In this document: in pieces, positions 1 to 6,535 of the stretch | Numbering within the stretch: the stretch's first letter is position 1 | Layout: each line of letters opens with the position of its first letter | Origin: Rickettsiaceae bacterium | GTDB taxonomy: Bacteria; Pseudomonadota; Alphaproteobacteria; Rickettsiales; Rickettsiaceae | NCBI GenBank assembly: GCA_021741085.1 | Contig: JAIOYM010000038.1 | Coordinates: 1 to 10,939, forward strand | Length of the DNA stretch: 10,939 bases | Reading direction: 5' to 3' | Translations under genes and position numbers: made by a program | The notes under the pieces: generated by a model | The model's database searches: none | What the model was told of the DNA's origin: nothing | The model's input: only the letters and a program-made list of their open reading frames with translations

Positions 1-396
1 AAAAATAATCTAATCTATTATTCTGGGAATTTTGTTACTTATAACTTTGCTCTAATCCATAGAAAAATTATTTATAATTTAATTTACAATAAGACTATTG
101 ATAAAAACTTTCTAGATATTTTGGCAAAAATAGACATAATTGTCTTTTATTCTTGTAATGCAGCAAAAAATTTCTTAGAATTATTAGATGAGCAAGCATT
201 TTTAAATTTACTATCACACAAGAAAATTGTAACTTTAAGCTATAAAATCGCCCAACTTTTTACTAAAATAAGTGACGAAGTATTTTATAGTAATGATTCT
301 TGCAACGAACAACTTTTGGCAATAATAAAATGGATAATAGCGAACCAGTCAAAAAATCAGTTTTTACCAATGCCTCCTTTTATGCTTTGCTTGTAA
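1..396 (+). CDS. hemD: Uroporphyrinogen-III synthase, C-terminal part (5' truncated by the window edge)
   Basis: HemD closes and rearranges hydroxymethylbilane to uroporphyrinogen III in cytosolic tetrapyrrole synthesis. The frame is open from base 1 (131 codons to TAA), so the N-terminal part lies outside the window. Visible family traits are YYSGN near the start (the usual 'r-G' strand), then IDIIVFYSCNAAKNFLELL, matching the family's 'vlffSprtarnFlell' segment, then KKIVTLSYKIAQLF and a late short helix NEQLLAII. Identification rests on this pattern and on the downstream genes, because hemD - mitofilin - hemY is the classical alphaproteobacterial order. The last 18 or so residues (after KWII) run past the normal HemD end and lie in the 67-nt overlap with the next gene, so they may be a read-on tail. 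HemD sequences diverge strongly, hence moderate confidence. Confidence 0.75.
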   Translation, partial: KNNLIYYSGNFVTYNFALIHRKIIYNLIYNKTIDKNFLDILAKIDIIVFYSCNAAKNFLELLDEQAFLNLLSHKKIVTLSYKIAQLFTKISDEVFYSNDSCNEQLLAIIKWIIANQSKNQFLPMPPFMLCL

Positions 397-923
397 TTGT
401 TATTGTTACATCTTTTGCATTTTACAAATTTGGATATTTTAACTATATTAAAACTAGCTTAGAAAAAGAGATATCCTTTCAACAAAACTCTATTGCCGAA
501 AATATAGAAAGTTCTCGAATAGTTAAACAACCCAAAAATACCGCACCAGTAGCCAACGAATCATCAAGGTTAAGTGTTAATGATGTTGGATTAAATCTAG
601 TGATAATTACTAAAAAATTACTAGATGATAAAGATTTTGGAACTGAATTGAATAAATTACTTAAACTAAATTTATCTCATGACGCATTAGAAAAATTGCA
701 AACCCTAAAGATTTATAATGACGAATATTTAAGCTATGAGTCACCTAAAAATATTATCATTTTTCCTGACGGCTGGGTTAAAGAATTGTTAGCTAATCTA
801 ATAATTGTCCAATATAATCCTAGAAATTCTAGCAAATTTAAAAAATTAAAACGTAATGCTTTAGATATTACCTTGGAACTACAGAATGAAGTGCTGAAAG
901 TAAATAATTTACAATCTAAATAA
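330..923 (+). CDS. Minimal mitofilin/Mic60-like single-pass membrane protein
   Basis: This 197-residue protein has a short charged N-terminus, one membrane segment (about residues 16-35), a polar linker, and a helical region near 87-136. That region (LVIITKKLLDDKDFGTELN, then LEKLQTL) resembles the alphaproteobacterial mitofilin C-terminal signature 'al..gkpfaaEL..l...L'. It sits exactly between hemD and hemY, where the bacterial Mic60 gene lies in other alphaproteobacteria. The long coiled coil of Mic60 (usually over 300 residues in total) is missing. I chose ATG 330 because it is the only internal Met; a TTG at 300 would add ten residues and lengthen the overlap with hemD. The stop is followed directly by the hemY ATG with no gap. 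If it is Mic60-derived, it would act at the inner membrane facing the periplasm. The family call is position plus a weak signature, not proven. Confidence 0.5.
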   Translation: MDNSEPVKKSVFTNASFYALLVIVIVTSFAFYKFGYFNYIKTSLEKEISFQQNSIAENIESSRIVKQPKNTAPVANESSRLSVNDVGLNLVIITKKLLDDKDFGTELNKLLKLNLSHDALEKLQTLKIYNDEYLSYESPKNIIIFPDGWVKELLANLIIVQYNPRNSSKFKKLKRNALDITLELQNEVLKVNNLQSK

Positions 924-1997
924 ATGGGCAAAATAATTAAATTTTTTCTTGTGTTACTTGTAGCTATTAGTGGTTATATGCTTGCAATTTATCTTCAAGC
1001 TTATAGCGACTATGTAGATATACAAATATGGGACTATGTAATTAAAATAAACTTACTGTTTGCCTGTGGTTTGGCTATAGTATTTTCGATGATAATGCAT
1101 TTATTATTCGTTGCATTGCGTTACATATTGAATATACCTCAGCAGTTAATAAACTATAAGAACAAGATATTTACCCAAGAACCTGAAAAATATTTATTCA
1201 AGGTCTACACTAAATTAGTTGAAGGTAAAATAGAAAAAACCGATATAAGTAAGTTGGAAGATGCCTTCAAATACTTACCAGAAAGATACAAGACCTATTT
1301 ACATTTCTTAAATTCAAATATAGCTCAAGATTTTAGCTCTAGAATGATATCTTTACGCTATTTGCTTAATACCAGGGAATATAATAATTTTTCTATAAAG
1401 CATCTAACTAAAATTTATATTGATATAGGTTATTGGCAAAATGCACTGGAGTTGGTTGAACAAGATAACCAGAATGATGCAGAAATATTAATATTAAAAT
1501 TCGAGATTTATTACCATTTAAACAAATTTGAAAAATTTACAAGCATAATAAATAAATTTAACTCTATAGATATTAGCCTTTGGAAACAATATTTTCCTAG
1601 TATAGCTTTGTACACATTTAAAGCTGCGCAAAAAGAGGTGGAAAAAGGCTTTGAAAACAAAGCATTGTCGCATATAGAAATGAGTCTTTTATATAAACCA
1701 GATATGTTTGAAGCAATAGAATTATACTGCTTGATCAATATTAATTTAGGACAAAGTGAAAAAAATTTAGAAATTTTGTCTGCAGCCTTTTCAAATTCAC
1801 CAAGCTTTGAATTATTTGAATTATACGCCAAGTCTTCTCAAGATGATGCTGATAAGTTCTATGAAAAACTTTGCCAACTTTGCGATAGTAAACAAAACTT
1901 AGAATTGTTTTTAGCAATTTGTGCTTATTTAAATTTACCTAATAGGGTAAATGAACTTTTGGGGCATAACATTGATTCGGTTATTGCCGCAAATTAA
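924..1997 (+). CDS. hemY: HemY-type membrane protein with TPR repeats
   Basis: This 357-residue protein has two N-terminal membrane helices (about residues 5-25 and 42-66) and then an all-helical, TPR-like cytoplasmic part, the HemY N-terminal family architecture. Family features are the 'W-DY-IKINLLFA' strand/helix between the two membrane segments, the conserved Pro after the second helix (ILNIPQQL), and helical pairs around ALELVEQDNQNDAEIL and ALSHIEMSLLYKPDMFEAI that follow TPR spacing. HemY proteins are encoded in heme operons, but their biochemical role is not settled; this is not the oxygen-dependent protoporphyrinogen oxidase also called HemY. The ATG abuts the upstream TAA (TAAATG), so translation is probably coupled. 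The stop is followed by a run of A, with no hairpin directly behind it. Confidence 0.82.
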   Translation: MGKIIKFFLVLLVAISGYMLAIYLQAYSDYVDIQIWDYVIKINLLFACGLAIVFSMIMHLLFVALRYILNIPQQLINYKNKIFTQEPEKYLFKVYTKLVEGKIEKTDISKLEDAFKYLPERYKTYLHFLNSNIAQDFSSRMISLRYLLNTREYNNFSIKHLTKIYIDIGYWQNALELVEQDNQNDAEILILKFEIYYHLNKFEKFTSIINKFNSIDISLWKQYFPSIALYTFKAAQKEVEKGFENKALSHIEMSLLYKPDMFEAIELYCLININLGQSEKNLEILSAAFSNSPSFELFELYAKSSQDDADKFYEKLCQLCDSKQNLELFLAICAYLNLPNRVNELLGHNIDSVIAAN

Positions 1998-2101
1998 AAA
2001 AAAATCTTAAGCAACTTAATATTCTAGTGATTATAAAAAACTATCATTTCTATCTTCCATGACTTTATTAATAAAAAGCCTTATATGATAACTTTGCTTA
2101 T

Positions 2102-2120
2102 GCCAAAGAGCTACTTCGGC
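2102..2120. other. Hairpin between convergent hemY and the lipoprotein gene
   Basis: The arms GCCAAAG and CTTCGGC flank a 5-nt loop. In plus-strand RNA the stem has one A-C mismatch; in minus-strand RNA it becomes a G-U wobble, so the stem is continuous (7 bp). It lies about 90-110 nt downstream of the stops of both converging genes. Neither side has a U-tract, so it is not a textbook intrinsic terminator. It may be an RNA-end stabiliser, or chance. Confidence 0.3.
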
Positions 2121-2211
2121 AAATATTTCATCAAACAAAAGCTAAATTACAATAACTGGAATACTCAGCCTGAATACCTGACAATCCAATTATTGACTTC
2201 TTTTTAACAAT

Positions 2212-2889
2212 TTATTTGCAATTGAATTCTATTTTTTCTTCCATGGTAGAACTGCTTTCTCTAGGGAATTTCTTGAAATACATCTCTAGCATCTTTGGGA
2301 ACAATGTATTAAATCTACCACACTGACTCTGCGTAATAATCTTACCGGAATATATTGTTTTAGCCGAGATTATATCTGAAGGCTCGAAAATATTCTCATT
2401 TTGTACTTTTTTTATTTCTATATTAATATTCGCAGTATAAACAAATTTTGTGCGAATAACTTTTTCAAACCCTAACTCGGTAATAGGGCGTTTTTCGGTT
2501 CTTTGATAATATCTACCATACTCATAGTAACCTACAGTTTCGTCTACATAACCCTTCACTCTATTAACCGGCTCATAATCTATATATCTCATCATCCTAC
2601 CTTCATCTATATCGTAAGATAATGTAGCTACCATATCAGGTTTAATATCTTTGCCACTAACTATGTTAAATGCATTTTGAGCCAAAAATTTACTTAATAA
2701 ATTTTGATATGTTCTAAATTCTATAGAATTTTGTTGAGCTGTGGTAATAGGAACTACGATTATTTTAGTTCCTGGTTCTACAAAAAAACCATCGCTAAAA
2801 GTTGTTATATCCCCACGAATATAGTTAGTGCAATTATTTAAGCTTAAAAGTGTTATTAACAGGCATGGAAGTAGCAAAAATTTCTTCAT
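2212..2889 (-). CDS. Probable lipoprotein, DUF4136-like
   Basis: The 225-residue product starts with MKKFLLLPCLLITLLSLNNC, a basic n-region, hydrophobic core and Cys20, typical of an exported lipoprotein. The residues before the Cys (L-N-N) are a poor lipobox because the -1 position is Asn rather than Gly/Ala/Ser. The mature part has alternating strands (TKIIVVPIT, then PDMVATLSYDID) and a Tyr-rich loop (GYYEYGRYYQ), which resembles DUF4136-type periplasmic lipoproteins; I hold that family name loosely. An ATG seven codons upstream (2910) is possible, but a TATAAT at 2914-2909 on this strand overlaps it, so the MKK start is preferred. The gene is transcribed alone, converges on hemY and diverges from ratA. 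No function can be assigned beyond the likely envelope location. Confidence 0.6.
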   Translation of the reverse strand: MKKFLLLPCLLITLLSLNNCTNYIRGDITTFSDGFFVEPGTKIIVVPITTAQQNSIEFRTYQNLLSKFLAQNAFNIVSGKDIKPDMVATLSYDIDEGRMMRYIDYEPVNRVKGYVDETVGYYEYGRYYQRTEKRPITELGFEKVIRTKFVYTANINIEIKKVQNENIFEPSDIISAKTIYSGKIITQSQCGRFNTLFPKMLEMYFKKFPRESSSTMEEKIEFNCK

Positions 2890-2908
2890 AGCTATCAAAT
2901 CTTTGATC

Positions 2909-2914
2909 ATTATA
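2909..2914 (-). promoter_or_regulatory. Possible -10 box for the lipoprotein gene
   Basis: On the minus strand this reads TATAAT, 19 nt upstream of the ATG at 2889. It overlaps the alternative upstream ATG (2910-2908), which would then not be transcribed as a start codon. No convincing -35 hexamer stands at 16-18 bp. In AT-rich DNA a lone TATAAT is weak evidence. Confidence 0.3.
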
Positions 2915-3020
2915 AAGTTAATACTACTACAATATTCCCATTTTTAATAGTATGGTTTTTATTGAAATCAACTGATCAATTATGCATAGCATTTAATTTG
3001 AGTTTATGTTGAATATCAAT

Positions 3021-3040
3021 ATATTCTTATAATAGAATAT
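3021..3040 (+). promoter_or_regulatory. TATAAT -10 box centred in a 20-bp inverted repeat upstream of ratA
   Basis: The perfect 7-bp arms ATATTCT (3021-3027) and AGAATAT (3034-3040) enclose exactly TATAAT (3028-3033). The element lies 35 nt before the ratA ATG, in the divergent gap with the lipoprotein gene, and is the likeliest promoter region for the ratA-purC-MFS-obg operon. A binding site for a dimeric regulator could explain the symmetry, but so could chance in AT-rich DNA. No good -35 is present at 17 bp; TTGAAT at 3009-3014 is too close (13 bp). A second TATAAT lies at 3043-3048. Confidence 0.4.
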
Positions 3041-3074
3041 TATATAATTGAGAAAAAATATTTATTATTGTTTA

Positions 3075-3518
3075 ATGACGTCAATTCGTAAATCCATAAT
3101 AGTTAAAGTTCCAAAAAACTTAATATTTAAAATTATTAGTGATGTAGAAAAATATCCAGAATTTTTACCTTGGTGCAAGTTAGTATTAGTCAAAAATATC
3201 AGTGCCGATAAAAGCCAATTAACTGTGGAATTAAATGTGCTATTTGCCGCTATCAGTGGTAAATATATTTCCTTAGTTACAAGAGATATTGAACACGAAA
3301 ATTTTGTTACTTCAAAGCTAATTAGTGGACCTCTTGATAATTTAGATTGCGCGTGGAAGTTAAAAGCTTTAAACTCGATGGAGACAGAAATCGAATTTAA
3401 TTTGGACTTTCAATTTAATTCCTTTATGTTGGAAACTTTATCAAAAATAATTATACCCAAAGCCACAGAAAAGATATTAACCGCTTTTGTTAGTAGAGCC
3501 TATAAATTAAATAATTAA
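3075..3518 (+). CDS. RatA/Coq10-family START-domain protein
   Basis: The 147-residue single-domain protein matches the SRPBCC/START fold of the Coq10/RatA family: an N-terminal strand (IRKSIIVKVP), helix, the signature DVEKYPEFLPWC (about residues 23-34), a central beta-sheet, the 'GPL..L...W' motif (SGPLDNLDCAWKL) and a long C-terminal helix with FVSRAY. In bacteria the family is annotated both as ubiquinone-binding Coq10-like protein and as RatA, which binds the 50S subunit in E. coli; the sequence does not decide between them. An upstream TTG (3048) in the same frame would add nine residues, but ATG 3075 puts the family's conserved start at the N-terminus. It is the first gene of the apparent operon, 11 nt ahead of the PurC-like gene. 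Confidence 0.85.
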   Translation: MTSIRKSIIVKVPKNLIFKIISDVEKYPEFLPWCKLVLVKNISADKSQLTVELNVLFAAISGKYISLVTRDIEHENFVTSKLISGPLDNLDCAWKLKALNSMETEIEFNLDFQFNSFMLETLSKIIIPKATEKILTAFVSRAYKLNN

Positions 3519-3529
3519 AGATAGTTAAT

Positions 3530-4288
3530 ATGAAAAGCACCTCAAACCCATTGCCAAAAAGAGTAAAAATTGAAGAAGGTAGAAGAAAAATTATCTTTCA
3601 AACGGACAAAGATTATCTTATAACTCAATTTTTTAAAGACGACTTCTATAATAGTAATGGCTGCAAAGAAGAGATTTTAGGTAAAGGGGTTCTCAGCAAC
3701 ACAATTTCTTCGTTTCTTATGAGCAAATTAGCTATGATAGGAGTAGAAACGCATTTACTAGAAAAGGTTAACATGAGTGAACAACTTGTGCAAAAAGCTG
3801 AAGTAATACCTATAACATTTGTGGTGAATCAGATTGCTTCTGGTCGTTATGTTGAAAATATGGGTTTACAAGAAGGCTTTGTATTTCAAAAGCCGATGAT
3901 AGATATGTTGACAAAGGCTAATGGAAAAAAGACTCCCCTCAATGAGGATCAAATACTGAATTTTGAATGGCTAGATGAAGAGGAGTTGAAGGATTTAAAA
4001 GACGTTGCTTTAAATATTAATTATTTTTTAGTAGGTCTATTCGCTTCAGTTAATATTAGATTAGTATCTTGTAAATTGGAGTTTGGACGTATATTCAGCC
4101 CATATGGCTTTTCGCTAGTTTTGATAGACGAATTATCGCCAGAAACTTTGCAATTATGGGATATGAATTCTAATACCAAACTTGATGCCTCATGTATAGA
4201 CTTAAAATCTAGTGAACCCCTAAGCTGCTACGAAGAAATCATAAGAAGATTAAACATTAATAATGATCCCTATAATAGAGTAAATTAA
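3530..4288 (+). CDS. purC: PurC-like (SAICAR synthetase family) protein with altered substrate site
   Basis: PurC joins aspartate to CAIR using ATP in purine synthesis. The 252-residue product aligns end to end with the family: EGRRKII (P-loop-like lysine near residue 20), FFKDD (35-38), GKGVLSN, an IASG segment (102-105), LVSCKLEFGR (178-187), DELSPE (200-205) and LWD. ATP/Mg-side residues are kept (K20, K182, E184, D200). Several positions that in E. coli PurC contact CAIR or aspartate differ: N100 for Arg94, R106 for Ser100, T135 for Asp129, S180 for Asp175, E205 for Asp196, Q208 for Arg199 (E. coli numbering from memory). No other purine gene is in the window, and I recall Rickettsia keeping a similar orphan PurC-like protein. 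The family is sure; the reaction is not. The stop overlaps the next ATG (TAATG), indicating coupling. Confidence 0.88.
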   Translation: MKSTSNPLPKRVKIEEGRRKIIFQTDKDYLITQFFKDDFYNSNGCKEEILGKGVLSNTISSFLMSKLAMIGVETHLLEKVNMSEQLVQKAEVIPITFVVNQIASGRYVENMGLQEGFVFQKPMIDMLTKANGKKTPLNEDQILNFEWLDEEELKDLKDVALNINYFLVGLFASVNIRLVSCKLEFGRIFSPYGFSLVLIDELSPETLQLWDMNSNTKLDASCIDLKSSEPLSCYEEIIRRLNINNDPYNRVN

Positions 4289-4290
4289 TG
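4286..4290 (+). other. TAATG stop-start overlap (purC-like / MFS)
   Basis: The purC-like TAA (4286-4288) shares its last A with the ATG of the MFS gene (4288-4290). Such one-base overlaps usually mean translational coupling by reinitiation. There is no separate Shine-Dalgarno sequence in front of the MFS start, which supports coupling. Confidence 0.75.
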
Positions 4291-5559
4291 TATAGCTACA
4301 TTAAGCCCAATGATAGAATTAGATACTCTATTATAATTGCTAATTCATTAGATCACTACGATGCAGCGCTTTACGCATTCATGTTGCCCATAATTTTAAA
4401 TTTGTTCGTTTCATCTAACATAGATTTAGCATTCATGGGGTTATTGTCAGGTGGGCTTTTAATGAGGCCAATGGCCGCAATAGTTTGCAGAAAATTAATT
4501 ACCCTTTATCCCCAGTATAAATTATTACGCATGTCTCTAATTGGTTGTTCTTTTGCAACATTCTGCATGGGATTATTGCCAATAGAAAGTATGGCTAGCA
4601 CTAACTTATTTTGTTATTTATTTTTACTAAGAATATTACAAAGCTTTTTTTCTGCACTAGAATCATCTATAGCCGATATATACTTAATGCAAATCTCGAG
4701 AAAAGAACACTATGCAAGCATAGGTGGTTGTTATTACGCCGGTACTTTGGCTGGCTATATATTTGCAAGCCTAATCGCAAGTTTTGTGGCGACTAGTAGC
4801 AGTCCTTATTTATACTGGCGACTAGCATTTTTGCTTGGCATAATTCCTGGATTAATAGGCCTAACTTTAAGATTTAGCACTGTAGAAAATAAGAACACAA
4901 GAAACTTAGCTCAAGATAACGAAAATGTAACTTCCATATTTACTAGTTTATGGAAAAATCGCATTAAATTACTGCGAATATTTTGCGCTAAGGGCATCAG
5001 TGGATTAACTTATTATTTTGTTTTTGTATTTCATTTGAAATTTATACCTGAAGCAACAGCAATATCAAAACCAGAGATATATTCATGGAATTTTATATTG
5101 CTAATTATAGATATGATATTATTAATTTTCATGGGAAAGTTATGTGATAAATTTAATCTAAAAAATTGGCTAATATTTCACTGTATATTTATAGGGATGG
5201 CAATAGTACCTTACTATTACTTTTTGATAGATGATACATTCATGAATTTAGTTATTTCAGATTTAATATTGGTTGTTGCAGCTGTCGGGTTTAGCTCTGG
5301 AGTTATGCCCTGGTTAATGCAAGAAACAAAAAATTGTGAAGATAAAGATAAGTATTTACTTATCAATTTCGGTGGTTTTTTAGGAACAGAGGTTCTTGGG
5401 CGCCTTACTCCTGGGATTTGTATGGCTCTATATCATTACAGCAATAACAGTATTATACCTGGACTTTATTTTCTGTTTATATTAGTATGTGCTACATGTT
5501 GTGCATTTTATGGTGCTACAGAATATAAAAAATCAGAACAAACTTATGTTTATAGATGA
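4288..5559 (+). CDS. MFS transporter, MHS/ProP-like, with degenerate motif A
   Basis: This is a 423-residue polytopic inner-membrane protein with about 12 hydrophobic segments. Family marks of the metabolite:H+ symporter group are NSLDHYDAALYAF (residues 19-31, like 'gN.lEwYDfalYg'), GGLLMRP (55-61), and YWRLAFLLG (177-184 region, like 'gWRlaFl.G'). The loop 2-3 motif A, normally GxxxDRxGRR, is degenerate here: the Gly, Asp, Gly and Arg positions are R68, T72, P75 and Q76. The equivalent loop in the second half keeps GKLCDK (283-288). The substrate is unknown; ProP-like carriers take up osmolytes, amino acids or carboxylates by proton symport. The gene is coupled to purC-like upstream and overlaps obg by 14 nt, so all three are probably on one transcript. 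Confidence 0.85.
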   Translation: MYSYIKPNDRIRYSIIIANSLDHYDAALYAFMLPIILNLFVSSNIDLAFMGLLSGGLLMRPMAAIVCRKLITLYPQYKLLRMSLIGCSFATFCMGLLPIESMASTNLFCYLFLLRILQSFFSALESSIADIYLMQISRKEHYASIGGCYYAGTLAGYIFASLIASFVATSSSPYLYWRLAFLLGIIPGLIGLTLRFSTVENKNTRNLAQDNENVTSIFTSLWKNRIKLLRIFCAKGISGLTYYFVFVFHLKFIPEATAISKPEIYSWNFILLIIDMILLIFMGKLCDKFNLKNWLIFHCIFIGMAIVPYYYFLIDDTFMNLVISDLILVVAAVGFSSGVMPWLMQETKNCEDKDKYLLINFGGFLGTEVLGRLTPGICMALYHYSNNSIIPGLYFLFILVCATCCAFYGATEYKKSEQTYVYR

Positions 5560-6529
5560 AGTAAAAATTTTTTTAAGAAGTGGTAAAGGTGGTAACGGGT
5601 GTACTAGTTTTAGACGAGAAAAATTTATCCCCGAAGGCGGACCTGATGGTGGTAACGGTGGTAGAGGTGGACATCTAATTTTTGTAAGCAATATGCATAT
5701 GAATACTTTGCTAAATTTTAGATATAAGCAACATTTTTATGCCCAAAATGGTGAAGGTGGTAAAGGAGCTAATAGAACTGGTAAAAGTGGTGCAGACATG
5801 AAACTTGAAGTGCCTGTAGGAACACAAATATTTGATGCAGAGACCGGAGAATTACTGCATGATTTTATTAAGGACCGCGAAGAATATTTGATATTAACAG
5901 GAGGAAAAGGTGGTGCTGGTAACGCCTGTTTTAAATCCTCAAAGAATCGTGCTCCAACACAATCTATCAAGGGGGAAGCAGGAGAAGAGTTGGTCGTTAG
6001 ACTAAAACTAAAACTAATCTCTGACGTGGGCCTAGTGGGGTTGCCAAACGCAGGTAAATCAACATTTTTATCACGAGTAACATCAGCTACACCAAAAATT
6101 GCAGATTATCCTTTTACTACATTAATCCCAAACCTGGGCGTAGTGTTTTTAGATGAAAGAGAATTCGTAGTAGCGGATATACCAGGTCTTATAGAAGGTG
6201 CTCATCTTGGTCATGGCTTGGGGGATAAGTTTCTCAAACACATCGAACGTTGCGGAATCTTACTACATTTAATAGATTCTACCAGCGAAGATGTTTTAAA
6301 AGATTATAAAATAATAAGAAACGAATTAGAAAGTTACTCAAAGCCACTTTTTGATAAATTGGAAATAGTAGTACTTACCAAAATTGATGGGATTGATCCT
6401 AAACAACTAAAGGAAAAAATAAAATTATTAAGTAAAAAATTGAAAAATAGTACTGTTTTTGCTGCATCATCTCATTCGGGGGAGAATGTTCAAACATTAC
6501 TAAGAGAAATTCTACAACATATTTCTTAG
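5546..6529 (+). CDS. obg: GTPase Obg/CgtA
   Basis: Obg is an essential ribosome-associated GTPase acting in 50S maturation and stringent-type control. The 327-residue protein has the glycine-rich Obg fold first (FIDEVKIFLRSGKGGNGC, GGPDGGNGGRGG) and then the G domain: G1 GLPNAGKS (165-172), switch I DYPFTT (187-192), G3 DIPG (211-214) followed by GAHLGHGLG, G4 TKID (278-281) and a G5-like ASSHSG near the end. It lacks the extra C-terminal OCT domain, which is usual in proteobacteria. The ATG at 5546 is chosen because the family begins MFIDEV/MFVDEV; the frame is open further upstream only inside the MFS gene. The 14-nt overlap with the MFS stop implies coupling. The TAG stop is followed in the same frame by the Rpn gene. 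Confidence 0.97.
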   Translation: MFIDEVKIFLRSGKGGNGCTSFRREKFIPEGGPDGGNGGRGGHLIFVSNMHMNTLLNFRYKQHFYAQNGEGGKGANRTGKSGADMKLEVPVGTQIFDAETGELLHDFIKDREEYLILTGGKGGAGNACFKSSKNRAPTQSIKGEAGEELVVRLKLKLISDVGLVGLPNAGKSTFLSRVTSATPKIADYPFTTLIPNLGVVFLDEREFVVADIPGLIEGAHLGHGLGDKFLKHIERCGILLHLIDSTSEDVLKDYKIIRNELESYSKPLFDKLEIVVLTKIDGIDPKQLKEKIKLLSKKLKNSTVFAASSHSGENVQTLLREILQHIS

Positions 6530-6535
6530 TTTGCA

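Noticed and set aside
734..931. Minus-strand open frame opposite the Mic60-like gene.
   Set aside because: Low-complexity antisense of a convincing plus-strand gene, with no recognisable motif.
924..1997. Reading HemY as protoporphyrinogen oxidase.
   Set aside because: No FAD-binding GxGxxG near the N-terminus; two membrane helices plus TPR-like helices match the other protein called HemY.
3075..3518. A RatA-RatB toxin-antitoxin pair.
   Set aside because: The next gene is PurC-like, not a RatB homologue, and the RatA/Coq10 family is a housekeeping START protein in most proteobacteria.
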